A stretch of DNA of 64,000 bases from Hippophae tibetana (lineage: Eukaryota; Streptophyta; Magnoliopsida; Rosales; Elaeagnaceae): the NCBI GenBank assembly GCA_037013495.1, contig CM072803.1, forward strand, positions 56,309,627 through 56,373,626. Direction: 5' to 3'. A program made the position numbers and the translations under genes. A model generated the notes under the pieces. It did not search any database. It was not told the DNA's origin and saw only the letters and a program-made list of their open reading frames with translations. Shown here piece after piece: positions 44,921 to 55,225 of the stretch (within the stretch, counting starts at the first letter, position 1; each line of letters begins with the position of its first letter).

Positions 44921-46516
44921 CACCAAAAAGTTACGTCTTGCTAAGACGTTAAACTAAGCGCTGGATGGGAGACAACCCATCATTTTAGGTAATTTTTTGT
45001 TATTTGTTTTATTTACTTAATTTTATTGTTTATTTTAGTTTAATTATATGTGAATAATTTTTAAATTGTTAAAACTAAAAATATTTGTTGAGATGTTAGA
45101 AGTTCACAGCGATCTGCTATATACATTTTAATGATGAATATGATGGATGTACCTGCATTTCTTCATTACTACTTACACATTATCAAGAAATAGGTAATCT
45201 TTCTCCTCTTTTCTCTTTATCTTTAATTTGCAGTTGTTACATTGAGGACAATGTAAGTTCTAGGTTGGGGGTGGTGAAAAGTTACCATGCTTAATTAAAA
45301 AAAGAAGAAGAAGATTTAACATCTTATATCTATAGGTATTAGCATTGAATGTATGAATTTTTTCTCATCTTAATAGAGTATTATATATTATTATTATTAT
45401 TTTTGCTTAGATTAAATGATTTGAGTAGTAATTGATAGTATATGCTTATATCTCATTTATGCATGACTGCTACAAAAACAAAAAGACATATCTGGGGTTA
45501 CATAAACCAAGATCTAACAGAAAAGCCACAAAATTAAACACTCACCAAAATAAAAAAAAATGTACAATCTGTACATGGGTTAACTCTCTAAAAAAATATA
45601 TATATATTGAAAAATATCTACAGAAAAATAATAATAGAGAGATAAAAATATATAGTATCATCTACATACCACATTGCCTACAAAGTTGTGAGTACAAGCT
45701 AATTACAAAATAAAGATATAGGAAGTAATTCCCTAAAAAGTCATTCCAATTTCTTCATTTGTAAAAAGCATATATCTTGAAATTCTTTCTTAATGAGTTT
45801 GATTTATGCATGAAAATAATTTTTATATATGATATCTTTATAATTTATACATTCGATTCCTTTCATGAGATCAATGTTAAAATAACACTTTGAGCCTTTT
45901 TCTTTATAAATATGCGAACATATTAGTTCATTTCTATACATCAACTCTTTCGCATATAAATTAGTATAAGTGTTTGAACCCATAGGATTCAGAGTTTTGA
46001 GAGTATAGACTTGTGAGGAATAGAGTCGAAGCAAATTCTGATTCACGACACTGAAATTGGGTGAAATTAAATTGATACATTTTTGATATGAAATATGAAA
46101 ATGATTTTTGACTAATTATTATAATAAATCATGATTGTTTAAAGAGATTAAAATAACTTATGCTTGAGATTTTAATTATGATCTTAAAAAAGATTAAAAA
46201 GTATGAGACATTTTTGTGATATGTTGTTTTATTTTATTCTTCAGAGTTAATTTTTGATTCTGTTATAATTTTAGTTTTTAACTTGATTATTTTTATTTCT
46301 TTTGATTTTTACATTTAGTTGAATGTTTGTGGGTATCATTACTGAAAACCCTCACGAGACTCAAACTCGTCCACTAGGGCAACCTAGGGGTTTAAAGGCG
46401 TGTTGTATAGGCTAAATGGAACCGTTTCAATCCACGAAAGTGATTTAGGATAGTTTAATTTTTAGTTTTTATCGCTTCTCTTGCTAAGGGACTAGCAAGA
46501 AGCTGGTTGGGGGTTG
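44921..46516 (+). other. 3' UTR and PPT of element D
   Basis: No envelope-like frame. Starts with the GGATGGGAGACAACCC motif. Two G-rich purine tracts are visible: GGTTGGGGGTGG at 45263-45274 and the terminal PPT GGTTGGGGGTTG at 46505-46516, which abuts the LTR and would prime plus-strand DNA. About 430 bp present in AC (20900-21345) are missing after 45290. The short frames at 45432-45713 and, on the other strand, 46046-45804 are not supported as genes. Confidence 0.8.
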
Positions 46517-47038
46517 TGTTGAGTGCTCAAAAAGCACTAAAATTAACATGATTTTATGCATATTAATTGATTAAAAATATATATATTTATATGTTTTATC
46601 ATATATTTATATAAATTTGTCTTTTTCGGAATCAAGAGTATTTTTATTGTTTTTCAGGTATTTTGGCTTAAAAACGTAATTTAAAGACTCAAAGAGGAAT
46701 ACTCGAAGCAATACATCACAAATATATTACAAAATAAATGGGGAAAGGTCAATAAATATGGAAAAATTGGACAAAATGGGTCAAAAAGGAGAAAATCGCG
46801 CAGCCGCGTCGCGCAGTTGCCTAGCCGCGCACCCAGCCACGCTAGCCCACGCCCACACCCGCGCGCGCCCCAGCACGCTGTTACTGTTCACGTGCTCGCC
46901 GACGCCCATTTCGCCCCATTTTTGCGTGCAAATGCCCCCATGATGTCATGCTAACGTCGTCAATGACCTCAGCAATTGCACTCAACGTTTTCACCATTTT
47001 TTATCTTTTTTCACTCACTTTTTCTCTCTATCCTCACC

Positions 47039-47046
47039 TATAAATA
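47039..47046 (+). promoter_or_regulatory. LTR TATA box
   Basis: TATAAATA followed by CCCCC in the D 3' LTR. Could drive read-out into 48463 onward. Confidence 0.65.
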
Positions 47047-48100
47047 CCCCCATTCCCTTCACTTCTAAACACACCTCAAAACCATTTCTCTCTTCTCTTT
47101 CTTTCTCTCATTTCTTAGTTTTTAAGCTTTTCTTAGTTTCTTTCTTAGTTTTTAAGCTTTTCTTAGTTTCTTTCTTAGTTTTTAGTTAAATTCTCTTAGT
47201 TTTAGAGTTCTTCTCTTTTTGAGAAGAACTAGTTATATTTTTGTAATTTTTTAGCTTTTTGATTCAATAAATGGGAGTGCAAATTTCGCTTGGAGGTTTT
47301 CTAGCAACGGGAATAGCATCAAAGTTCTTTAAGGATTTTATTTTCTTACAGTTATTTTTTATGCTTTATTCTTACATGTTATATTTAATTTGTCTATGAT
47401 TAAATTTAACTGTGCTGGCTGTTTATAAACATGATGTAATAATAACGTTGTTATGCTTGCGAAATATTAAATAGGTGAAAATCTCTAAAATGAATTGATT
47501 TTGTTTTTATTCAAGATTTTATATTAAGAATGTTAGAGAGAAATATATTATTTTTCATTACAAACTTAAACCTGAAAATTAGATTTTAAGGTTTAGTTAT
47601 CTAGTCTAATTTAGAGTAGTGCTCTTTTATTTGTTGGTATAATCGCCCGGTAGTTAGAGAGAAACTCTATTTCAAAAGTTTTTATAAGAATTATTATGTG
47701 AAAATGTATTGACAACATGTTTTCAGTTGTGGTTTTAAAACTTGAAAGTTAGTACTCGGATAATTAAATTCTTATGTTTAATTTGGACACCTTGAATAAA
47801 GTTTAAACTGTCTAACCCCACCAAAGGTGGCATTTAAATGGTTCATTTTCAATCTCTTAGAAAAAGGAATTAATTTAATTAACCAAGTTAGTTATCAATC
47901 CCACCCATAGGTGTTAATTCATTTGTTTAGTTAACAAAGAATATCTAACCCCACCAAAGGTGGTATTCATATAAAAAAGAGAGAATCAATAAAATATCAA
48001 TTTATATATTTAATAACCTAGATAATATGAGCAAGCATAATTAATTTAGTTATTATATCCATAAATACTCCACTATAATAAATGATAAAATTTGCATAAA

Positions 48101-48238
48101 TATTTATTGAATCTGTATCTATGTTTATTTTTATGTTATTAGATTATATTTATTGAACCTGTATCTATGTTTATTTTTATGTTATTAGATTATATTTATT
48201 GAATCTGTATCTATGTTTATTTTTATGTTATTAGATTA
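48101..48238 (+). repeat. Three tandem 46-bp units in D 3' LTR
   Basis: Same units and the same T/C/T variant order as 36624-36761, so the triplication predates insertion of D. Confidence 0.95.
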
Positions 48239-48462
48239 GAAACACAAAAACCAAACTATCGTGACAAGATGTTTAGGATTTAATTTCGCTTTTAAAAGTT
48301 TGAATAATAAATTAAAAACCACATACATTCCTTCCTTAGATCGACCTTGGGAGTATACTTATCATTTTCTTCGAAATGATTCGTGCACTTGCGAGAGTTT
48401 TATAAATATAAAACCAAAGTATTGGCAAGAATCGGCGATGCCGGTTTTCGTTCATCACCATT

Positions 48463-49739
48463 CAATTCCTCAAGGATTTTATTCCAGAAGAGCCTCCTAC
48501 ATAGACTAGATTGGTCCAGAGTTCAAGGTCTCCAATGTCCATTTTGGGGTGACCATTAGTAATCCATGTTCCAAGAAGGTAGGATCCCCTAGTACCTATT
48601 GACATTGCATTTGAGTTGATAGTGACTTGGATAAGGATGCTATATGTTTTTCTAGACCATATATAATTTTGGATGTTCCAAAGCTTGTTAGACATGAAAA
48701 TGAAGATATCTATATACTAGTGAGTAGGGAATTATAGTTTGATTATGACTTAGACTGAGCTATTATAATTTGTGTCGATTTGAAGAGGCACCTGACAACT
48801 TTTGAGGCTTGGGGCAATTAGCGTTAGGGATGCTTTTGAGTCTAATTTTCAAAATTTTGAGATAAAGTTGGATGAGTCCTGGCAAGCAACTTTTGTGACT
48901 ACTAGAATACTTGCCATGGTAGTGGAAACCCAAGGCGCGATTGAGAAGAAGGTTAGTCGGTTGCTAGCTTTTTAAAGTACTTGAAAATTGCTTAGATGTA
49001 AGAGATGTAGTAGGCTAACAAAGTATCCAAGACCCTATACTTAGCACAGGAAAGAGTACAAGTGCTCACTATTGAGATAAGATTAACTAGGATCTAGGCC
49101 ATTATCAATTATTGTAACTCTACCAGATATGTAAGGGATACTTAAGATGCATAGGCTTATCACTTCCAAACTACAAGAAGACTATTCAAATGAGCATACC
49201 CATAGATTTTTCTTCTTAAGACTATATTTCCCTATTTAGGGAGACATGTTTCTCGATATAATGAGGTTACCTCCTATTAGAAGGATGACGGTTCTTGCCA
49301 ATCTAATAGTGAGGATTTTGAGGAAATTAAGTAGTAGAAGGTGGTGCAGCTTATGATACCATTGGGTGCAAATACTGGCACATTGTCTTTCATTTCTCAT
49401 TGTTTTAGCTAAGTTTGGACTTGGTATATGTTTCTACTAAATTTTATGTACTTAATGAATTAGTTTTTTTTTTATAAACTTGACTTTTTTGTATGGACTT
49501 GTATACACACACACACATATAAATACATATACATACACATCTATACATCTTTGTACTCATTTACTTGTAGTCTTATTTTTCTGAACCTGACCATGGTTTC
49601 ATATATTTGGGAAATTGTGGATCTTTTTTAAATCTATGTCACATTGGAGATTGTGATCCATTTAGTTGATTTTAAGGGTGTTGATCCGATCAATGTTTTT
49701 CAACGGTGTTTCATCGCCACTGTTTCAGAGACCCATTGT
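48463..49739 (+). other. Right flank of D, degenerate sequence and microsatellite
   Basis: Continues the sequence interrupted by D at 35103. Charged, Glu/Lys/Gln-rich readings in broken frames (48820-49130) hint at an old coiled-coil-coding region, but nothing can be named. A CA/TA-rich microsatellite lies at 49503-49550. No gene supported. Confidence 0.35.
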
Positions 49740-50000
49740 CTAGTTGATAGGAATCGCGGACAATTGCAAATCCCATGTGGATCTATCACAAGATCAAAGA
49801 AAAAGTAACTCAAGGAAGCATTGGATGAAATTATTCAAGAGCTAAATCATTATCAAAGGGTGTCACAAATGGAGCACAAGTCATAGCATGAACTAGTTAA
49901 TGTAATAAAATTGCAAATTCAGGAAATTAAAGGAGGAATACAACATGATTTAAAGTGAACCACAATATTAAGTGCTTCGGTAGATTTTTAGGAAATCAAG
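49740..50000 (+). pseudogene. Polymerase C-terminal tail of a second H-like copy
   Basis: Reads SITRSKKK, then LKEALDEIIQELNHYQRVSQ. It matches 63265-63350 (PIIRSKMKEFKEGLKRCIQE), the end of the element H polyprotein. It stands directly before the 5' LTR of H and ends with AGGAAATCAAG, a decayed version of the PPT at 63376-63386. So an upstream H copy shared this LTR, or a tandem array recombined. Confidence 0.6.
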
Positions 50001-50497
50001 TGCACATCATAAAAAATTAATGCCTGACACAGTAAACAACTCTCAAGATAATTTGGTTTTCCTGTTTTTTAGACCATGCAATGGTATGATTCAATGTGTG
50101 CTATGGCACATATGAGTAATTTTTTATTTCTCGCATTTCAACTTATTCAAACACTGGTTATTTATTTATTTTTAGGATTTTCATTTATTTTTTGACATAA
50201 TAAGTCTTTAGCCATCATACTTGGTGGTGTAACATAGATTTTATTATATTTGATTTTCATCAAAGTTTAGATCTTTGTAACCTCTTTTTGTTCCTTTACA
50301 AACCAACTTATTAAGGAATTTGTAACCCTTGCAGCATTCTACCACCTTTGGATCTCTGGTGCTTAATATCTATAATGTGAATATTAGCTTTCTATGATCA
50401 TTTTCAATTTTTCCTTTGACCTTTGGCCGTTTCTCTTGGAGTTCTTGAACCACTTCATGTTTGTGGGTTTCAAATTTGACTTTGCAAATTCGGATCA
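50001..50497 (+). repeat. 5' LTR of element H
   Basis: Begins TGCACATC after a PPT-like tract and ends GATCA, two bases before the PBS. Aligns with 63387-63915 at moderate identity. The exact start is inferred from the PPT of the 3' copy. Confidence 0.65.
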
Positions 50498-50499
50498 TT

Positions 50500-50513
50500 T
50501 GGTATCAAGAGTC
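50500..50513 (+). promoter_or_regulatory. Decayed PBS for tRNA-Met in element H
   Basis: TGGTATCAAGAGTC, matching the initiator tRNA-Met PBS apart from one extra A and a C-to-T change. Confidence 0.75.
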
Positions 50514-51160
50514 TAGACTCTCATTTCAAATTCCTATATTTATTTCATTCTTTATTTTTGTGTTATAGATTTTTTCCTAAAATATTAATTTGTGTTAGTT
50601 TTTCGTCCTTTTTAGTCCATTTTTGATTTTTTTTTCTTGATTGTTGATTTGAGTAAAAAAAATATCTAATGTAAAAAGGAAAAAAATCTAAAATAAAGAA
50701 AATAAAAAGACTAATATATCAAAAAAAGAAAGAAAGAAAGATTTGAATTCAAGAAACAAATTCTTTTTGATAAAAGCAACAAAAAAATCATAATTTTGTT
50801 CCAAGATTTCAAATTTGTTATTTATTTCAATATTTCTTGCACTAAATTCTTGTATGATTAATATAATTTTTTTATGTCCATTGTGTAAAAAAAATAAATA
50901 TCTTGTAGGTTCTAACTTTAGAAGTCTAATCCATTCGGTCCAATTCTATAGAAAATCATTCTATAGTGCCTTGGCTTACTTGATTGTTTTTTTTCTACCA
51001 TTGGTGATAGTTGAATTCTACACTATTTGGAATTCCTTAACTAAAGTTTGGTTTGTTAGGAGCTAAGGATGCTTGAGTAATCAACTTAAGTACTAAAAAT
51101 GAGAGGTAAAGATGAGATGACTTATTATGATTACTAATATATTTTGTTTGTGCTAGTTGT
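50514..51160 (+). other. Leader of element H
   Basis: Untranslated, A/T-rich, with an AAAG microsatellite at 50724-50742. No gene; the open frame at 50815-51066 has no recognisable content. Confidence 0.5.
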
Positions 51161-52451
51161 TACACAATGTCTATCAGGAATAGAATGCCCTATCCATAAG
51201 GAAGGAAATATACAACATTCACATTGTGGGCTATGCAACATTCATTTGTGAGAACGATTATAGTGATGGTAAATATGGATGAGAGTTGGCTAGATAGGAG
51301 GCCACAATGGAAACCTTGAAAAGTGGAGCACTATAAGGGTTTCTAGTGCTAGGGGTCAAATAGAAAAACCTATAAAGAGGAAGAACCTAAAGATGATAAT
51401 TAGGAGGATGTTAGAGACTTTAAGGATGAAGAAGATAGGATTCCCATTGGAGGGAGATATGTAAATAGGGGAATCAGAAATGAAATGAGAGGTTTTTAGA
51501 GACCACCATCTACTCTATATGATAGGGTTGATTGAAACTTAAGAAGTATCAAAATGAAGATTCCACCCTTCCAAGGGAAGAATGACCCTAAATTATACAT
51601 AGAATGGGAGAAAAAGGAAAAACACAACCTTAAGTGCCACAACTATGCTAAAAAGAAAAGGTTAGACTTACTATTATTAATTTTATTGATTATACACTAA
51701 ATTTGTGGGATTAATTAGTGATTAGTATGAGGAGGATCCATGAAAGGCCAATTGAAAATTGGGAAAACATGAAAGCTATCACGAGAAAAAGGTTGATTCC
51801 TAGCTATAGGGAATTATACCAAAAATTATTAAGTCTTAATCAAGGATTTAATACAATAGATGATTGTTATAAAGCAATGGAGGTGGTAATGACAAGGGCT
51901 ATTGTAGAGAATGATAGGGAAGCCACTATAGCTCAAATTTTAAGTGGGTTGAACAAGATATTGCCAACACAATAGAACTTCATAATTATGTAGAGTTGGA
52001 GGACATGGTCCATATCACAATTAAAATGGAAAGACAACTAAGAAAGAGGGATAATCGATCGCTACCATAAAGATAAAGTCCTTTTACATAGAGATTGAAT
52101 CCTACTACACTTTTGAAGCCTAATTGGAAGAAAGATGTAGGTACAAGTTCCAAGCTTACATCCAAACCATTAAAAGCCAAAAAAGTAGAGATAAATAGGG
52201 GTATAGGTAAAACTAAAACCCCAACTCATAATCATGTTCTTAAGTATTTTCGCTTTCTTGGTAGGATCCATATAGCATCTCAATGTCCAATTAAGAGAAC
52301 TATGATAGCACAAGCAAATAGGGAGGTGGAAACTAATGGTGAGGGTGAAGATAAAGAGATGCCACCACTAAAGGAAGCTATTGGTGAGGATTTTGATTTA
52401 ACTATTATGGACTATGAATCAGTTATGGTAAAGAAAGCATTAAGTGCTTAA
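51161..52451 (+). pseudogene. gag of element H
   Basis: The N-terminal part (51165-51540) is broken. The gag core reads KMKIPPFQGKNDPKLYIEWE (about 51552-51611), then HNYAKKKRLDL and an open piece 51718-51975 with RRIHERPIENWENMKAITRK, YRELYQKLLSLNQG and MEVVMTRA. After a gap a second open piece, 52095-52451, contains the knuckle remnant (FRFLGRIHIASQCP, first cysteines lost) and an acidic tail DFDLTIMDYES. Typical of chromovirus gag, which forms the virus-like particle. Broken by at least four stops. Confidence 0.8.
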
Positions 52452-53150
52452 AGATGATGACATGAAACAATAAAGACAAAAAATATTTCATATGAGGTGG
52501 CATGTGAACAACAAGGTATGTAGTGTCATTATGGATGAAGGAGTTGCACTAACGTAGCTATTACTACCATAGTTGAGAAGTTAGGGTTACCTATGTTTAT
52601 ACACTGTAGGCCTTATAAGTTGTAGTGGTTGAATAATAGTGGAGAGGTAAAGGTAAATACACAAGTATTAGTGTCTCTCTCCATTGAAAAATGCAAAGAT
52701 GAAGTGTTGTGTGATGTGGTACCAATGCAAACTGGGAATATCTTATTGGATAGGCCATGTTGATATGATAAAAGTGCCACATATGATGAGTTTAGGAGTA
52801 ATTGCACATTTTTAAAGACGATAAAAATAACTTGTACCCCTTACTCCAAAGAAAATCTTTAAAGATCAAATGAAATGAGAAAAGAAAAATAAAAAGAAAC
52901 TAGAAAAATAAAAAAGGAAAAGGAAAAGAAAAGAGTGAGCAAAAATAAAATAATGGAAAAGAAAGAGTGAAAAAACATAAATGTGAGCTTTTATGCTAAG
53001 GCAAGAGAGGTCAAAAAATAACCTTTTGCAAAATAACCCATACTTGTACTTTTGTACAAGGTGGCTTATTTTTCCACTAATAACCTTAACAATTCTTTGC
53101 CTAGTGATACTATTTCTTTGTTGTAGGAATTAATGATGTGTTCCCTAAAA
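52452..53150 (+). pseudogene. Protease region and linker of element H
   Basis: Readable in pieces: an active-site region near 52530 in which the Asp-Gly-Gly motif of these proteases is altered (MDEGVA), then VEKLGLPM, LNNSGEVKVNTQVLVSLS, DEVLCDVVPMQTGNILLDRP. A Lys/Glu-rich low-complexity linker follows (52850-53000), as usual in this group, and then the start of reverse transcriptase. Several stops. Confidence 0.7.
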
Positions 53151-54060
53151 AGATTCCCAATGGTGTGCCACCAATTAGAGAAATTTAGCATCAAATTGAC
53201 TTTATACCAAGGGTGTCCTTTCCAAATCAATCAGCCTATAAAACCAATCTAGAGGACACCAAGGATATTCAAAGGTAGGTTGAGGAATGCTTAAATAAGG
53301 GTCAAGTAAGGGAGAGCTTGACCCTGGGTGTAGTGCCAATGCTACGTGTGCATAAGAAGGAAAGGTCAAGTCAGATGTGTGTTGATTGCCAAGCCATCAA
53401 CAACATTACAGTAAACTATAGACAACCTATCCTTAGGTTAGATGACATGTTAGATGAATTGCATGGTTCTTTTATGTTTACAAACATTGATCTAAAAATT
53501 GGATACCAACAATTTAGGATGAGAGGGGGCGATGAGTGAAAAACTACATTTAAGACTAGATATGGTTTGTATGAATGGTTAGTCATGCCCTTTGGATCAA
53601 AAAATTCACCTAGTACATTTTTGAGACTTATGAATTATGTTTTACATGCATTTATTGGAAAAATTAGGTTTTTTTACTTTGATGAAATTCTTATTTATAG
53701 TAAAATCTAGATGAACATGTCAAACATTTGTGTTTTGTACTTAGGATATTAAGAAAGGAAGAGTTTTATGTTAACTTGAAAAAGTGCTATTTTTGTATGG
53801 ACAGATTGGTTTTTCTTGCATATGTTGTTAGTTCTAATGGTATAGAGGTGTGTAAGGAGAAGGTGAAACCTATTAGGGAGTGGCCCACCCCTACCAAGGT
53901 AAGGAGTTTTCATTGTTTTTCTAGTTTTTACTGTCATTTTGGTAAAGACTTTAGTGCACTAGTATAACATCAATTAAGGTTATTAAGAAAATTGTTGGAT
54001 TTAAATGGGGTGAAGATCAAGAAAGGGAATCAAGGAAACATAGTGTTTTGCCTCTATTTT
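53151..54060 (+). pseudogene. Reverse transcriptase of element H
   Basis: IPNGVPPIRE (53151), PNQSAYKTNLEDTKDIQ, then the open piece 53318-53539 with SSQMCVDCQAINNITVNYR and [34 protein letters not shown] and the catalytic block [12 protein letters not shown] (about 53668-53703). The canonical YVDD reads YFDE here, so the second Asp is Glu and the enzyme would be impaired. The thumb region is in 53728-53967 (YFCMDRLVFLAYVVSSNGIEV, WPTPTKVRSFHCF). Frameshifts at about 53540 and 53715. Confidence 0.8.
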
Positions 54061-54420
54061 AGCTTTATCTAATTTTACTAAAACCTTTGAGATTGAGTGT
54101 GATGCAGGAATGGTGACTTATTGCCAATTTCAGTGAGGAACTCAATGGAGCAGCACTTAACTACCCAACATATGACAAGGAACTCTATGCATTGATAAGG
54201 GCACTTGAAACCTAACAAAATTACCTATGGCCTAAGGAGTATGTCATTCACACATACCATGAGTCCTTAAAACACATGAAGAGTCAAGGTAAGTTGAATA
54301 GAAGACATGCCAAGTGGATGAAATTCATTGAAACATTCCCTTATATGTCTCAATATAAAAAGAGTAAGGAAAATATTATAGTTGATGCATTATCCTAGAG
54401 GAATGTTTTACTTTCCACAT
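54061..54420 (+). pseudogene. RNase H of element H
   Basis: FTKTFEIECDAGM (catalytic Asp kept, about 54078-54110), a broken middle around [18 protein letters not shown], then [16 protein letters not shown] and ENIIVDALS near 54390. The frame is broken by several stops and shifts. Confidence 0.7.
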
Positions 54421-55225
54421 TAAATGCAAGGTTGCTAGGATTTGAATATATAAATGAAGTGTATGTTAATGATGATGATTTTGCTATTGTTTACAATGCA
54501 TGTAACAAAACTATATTTGGTAAGTTCTACAAGTTAGATGGGTACTTCTTTAAAGAAAACCAATTGTGTGTAACTAATTTTTCTATGCATGAACTATTAG
54601 TTAAGAAGATATATGTGGAGGATTAATGGTACATTTTGGTGTCAAAGATAACTTTAAAACTCTACATGAAGATTTTTATTGGCCCAAAATGAAAGGGGAT
54701 GTAGAAAGATTATGTTCTAAATGAATTACCTATAGGTAGGCCAAGGCTAAGGTCTTACTATAGGGGTTTTATACACCTTTACCTATAACTATTGAATCTT
54801 GGGTAGATATCTCTTTGGACTTTGTTTTAGGATTATCTAGGTCGAAGAAAGGTAGAGACTTCATTTTTTTTTTGTTGTAGATAGGTTTTCTAAAATGAAA
54901 CATTTCATAACGTGTCATAAAATCGATGATGCAACTAGCATAGCAGAGTTATTTTATAGAAAGATTGCTAGGCTACATTAGCTACCAATGTGTATTGTGT
55001 CTAACTAGGATGTAAAATTTCTTATTTACTTTTGGAATATATTATGGGCTAAATTGGGGACTAAACTTTTGTTTTCTTTTGTTTGTCATCCCAAATCTGA
55101 TGGACAAATTGAGGTAGTCAAAAGAACTTTGTCTACCTTGTTAAGAAGAGTGATACAAAAGAACTTGAAAACTATAAGGATTATTTTTCCTTTGTTGAGT
55201 TTGCTTATAATAGGAGTATGCATTC
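54421..55225 (+). pseudogene. Integrase of element H, part before element I
   Basis: LLGFEYINEVYVNDDDFAIV, then GYFFKENQLCV and the zinc region (54432-54720) with broken HHCC. The core shows [20 protein letters not shown] (54805-54860; catalytic Asp region), a broken middle, and 55054-55200 with [20 protein letters not shown], where the catalytic Glu lies in QIEVV. It ends [10 protein letters not shown] at 55225, exactly where element I is inserted. Stops throughout. Confidence 0.75.

Larger units (their letters stand above)
35109..48457 (+). mobile_element. Element D: complete Athila-like Ty3/gypsy element with two gag genes
   Basis: 13,349 bp bounded by the perfect TSD CCATT (35104-35108 and 48458-48462). 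Order: 5' LTR, tRNA-Asp PBS, 1.0-kb leader, gag1, spacer with a 3'-UTR-like motif, gag2, protease, reverse transcriptase/RNase H, integrase, 1.6-kb 3' UTR, PPT, 3' LTR. LTRs look about 95% or more identical outside an indel in the GC island, so it is the youngest family member here. Coding damage is light but present: one-base shift in gag1, two stops in gag2, two frame offsets around protease, a stop and frameshift at the start of integrase. No envelope-like frame exists. Confidence 0.93.
46517..48457 (+). repeat. 3' LTR of element D
   Basis: TGTTGAGTGCTC to CGTTCATCA, 1941 bp, followed by the TSD CCATT. It has GC island 46790-46975 (longer than in the 5' LTR), a TATA box at 47039-47046 and the 46-bp triplicate at 48101-48238. 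Confidence 0.95.

Noticed and set aside
45432..46046. Open frames of 93 (plus) and 80 (minus) codons in the 3' UTR of D; considered as an envelope-like gene
   Set aside because: The same region in AC and in the inverted fragment is not open, and no transmembrane or signal-peptide pattern is present.
35109..48457. Element D as a currently active element
   Set aside because: gag1, gag2 and integrase all carry breaks, and the LTRs differ. It could only move with proteins from elsewhere.
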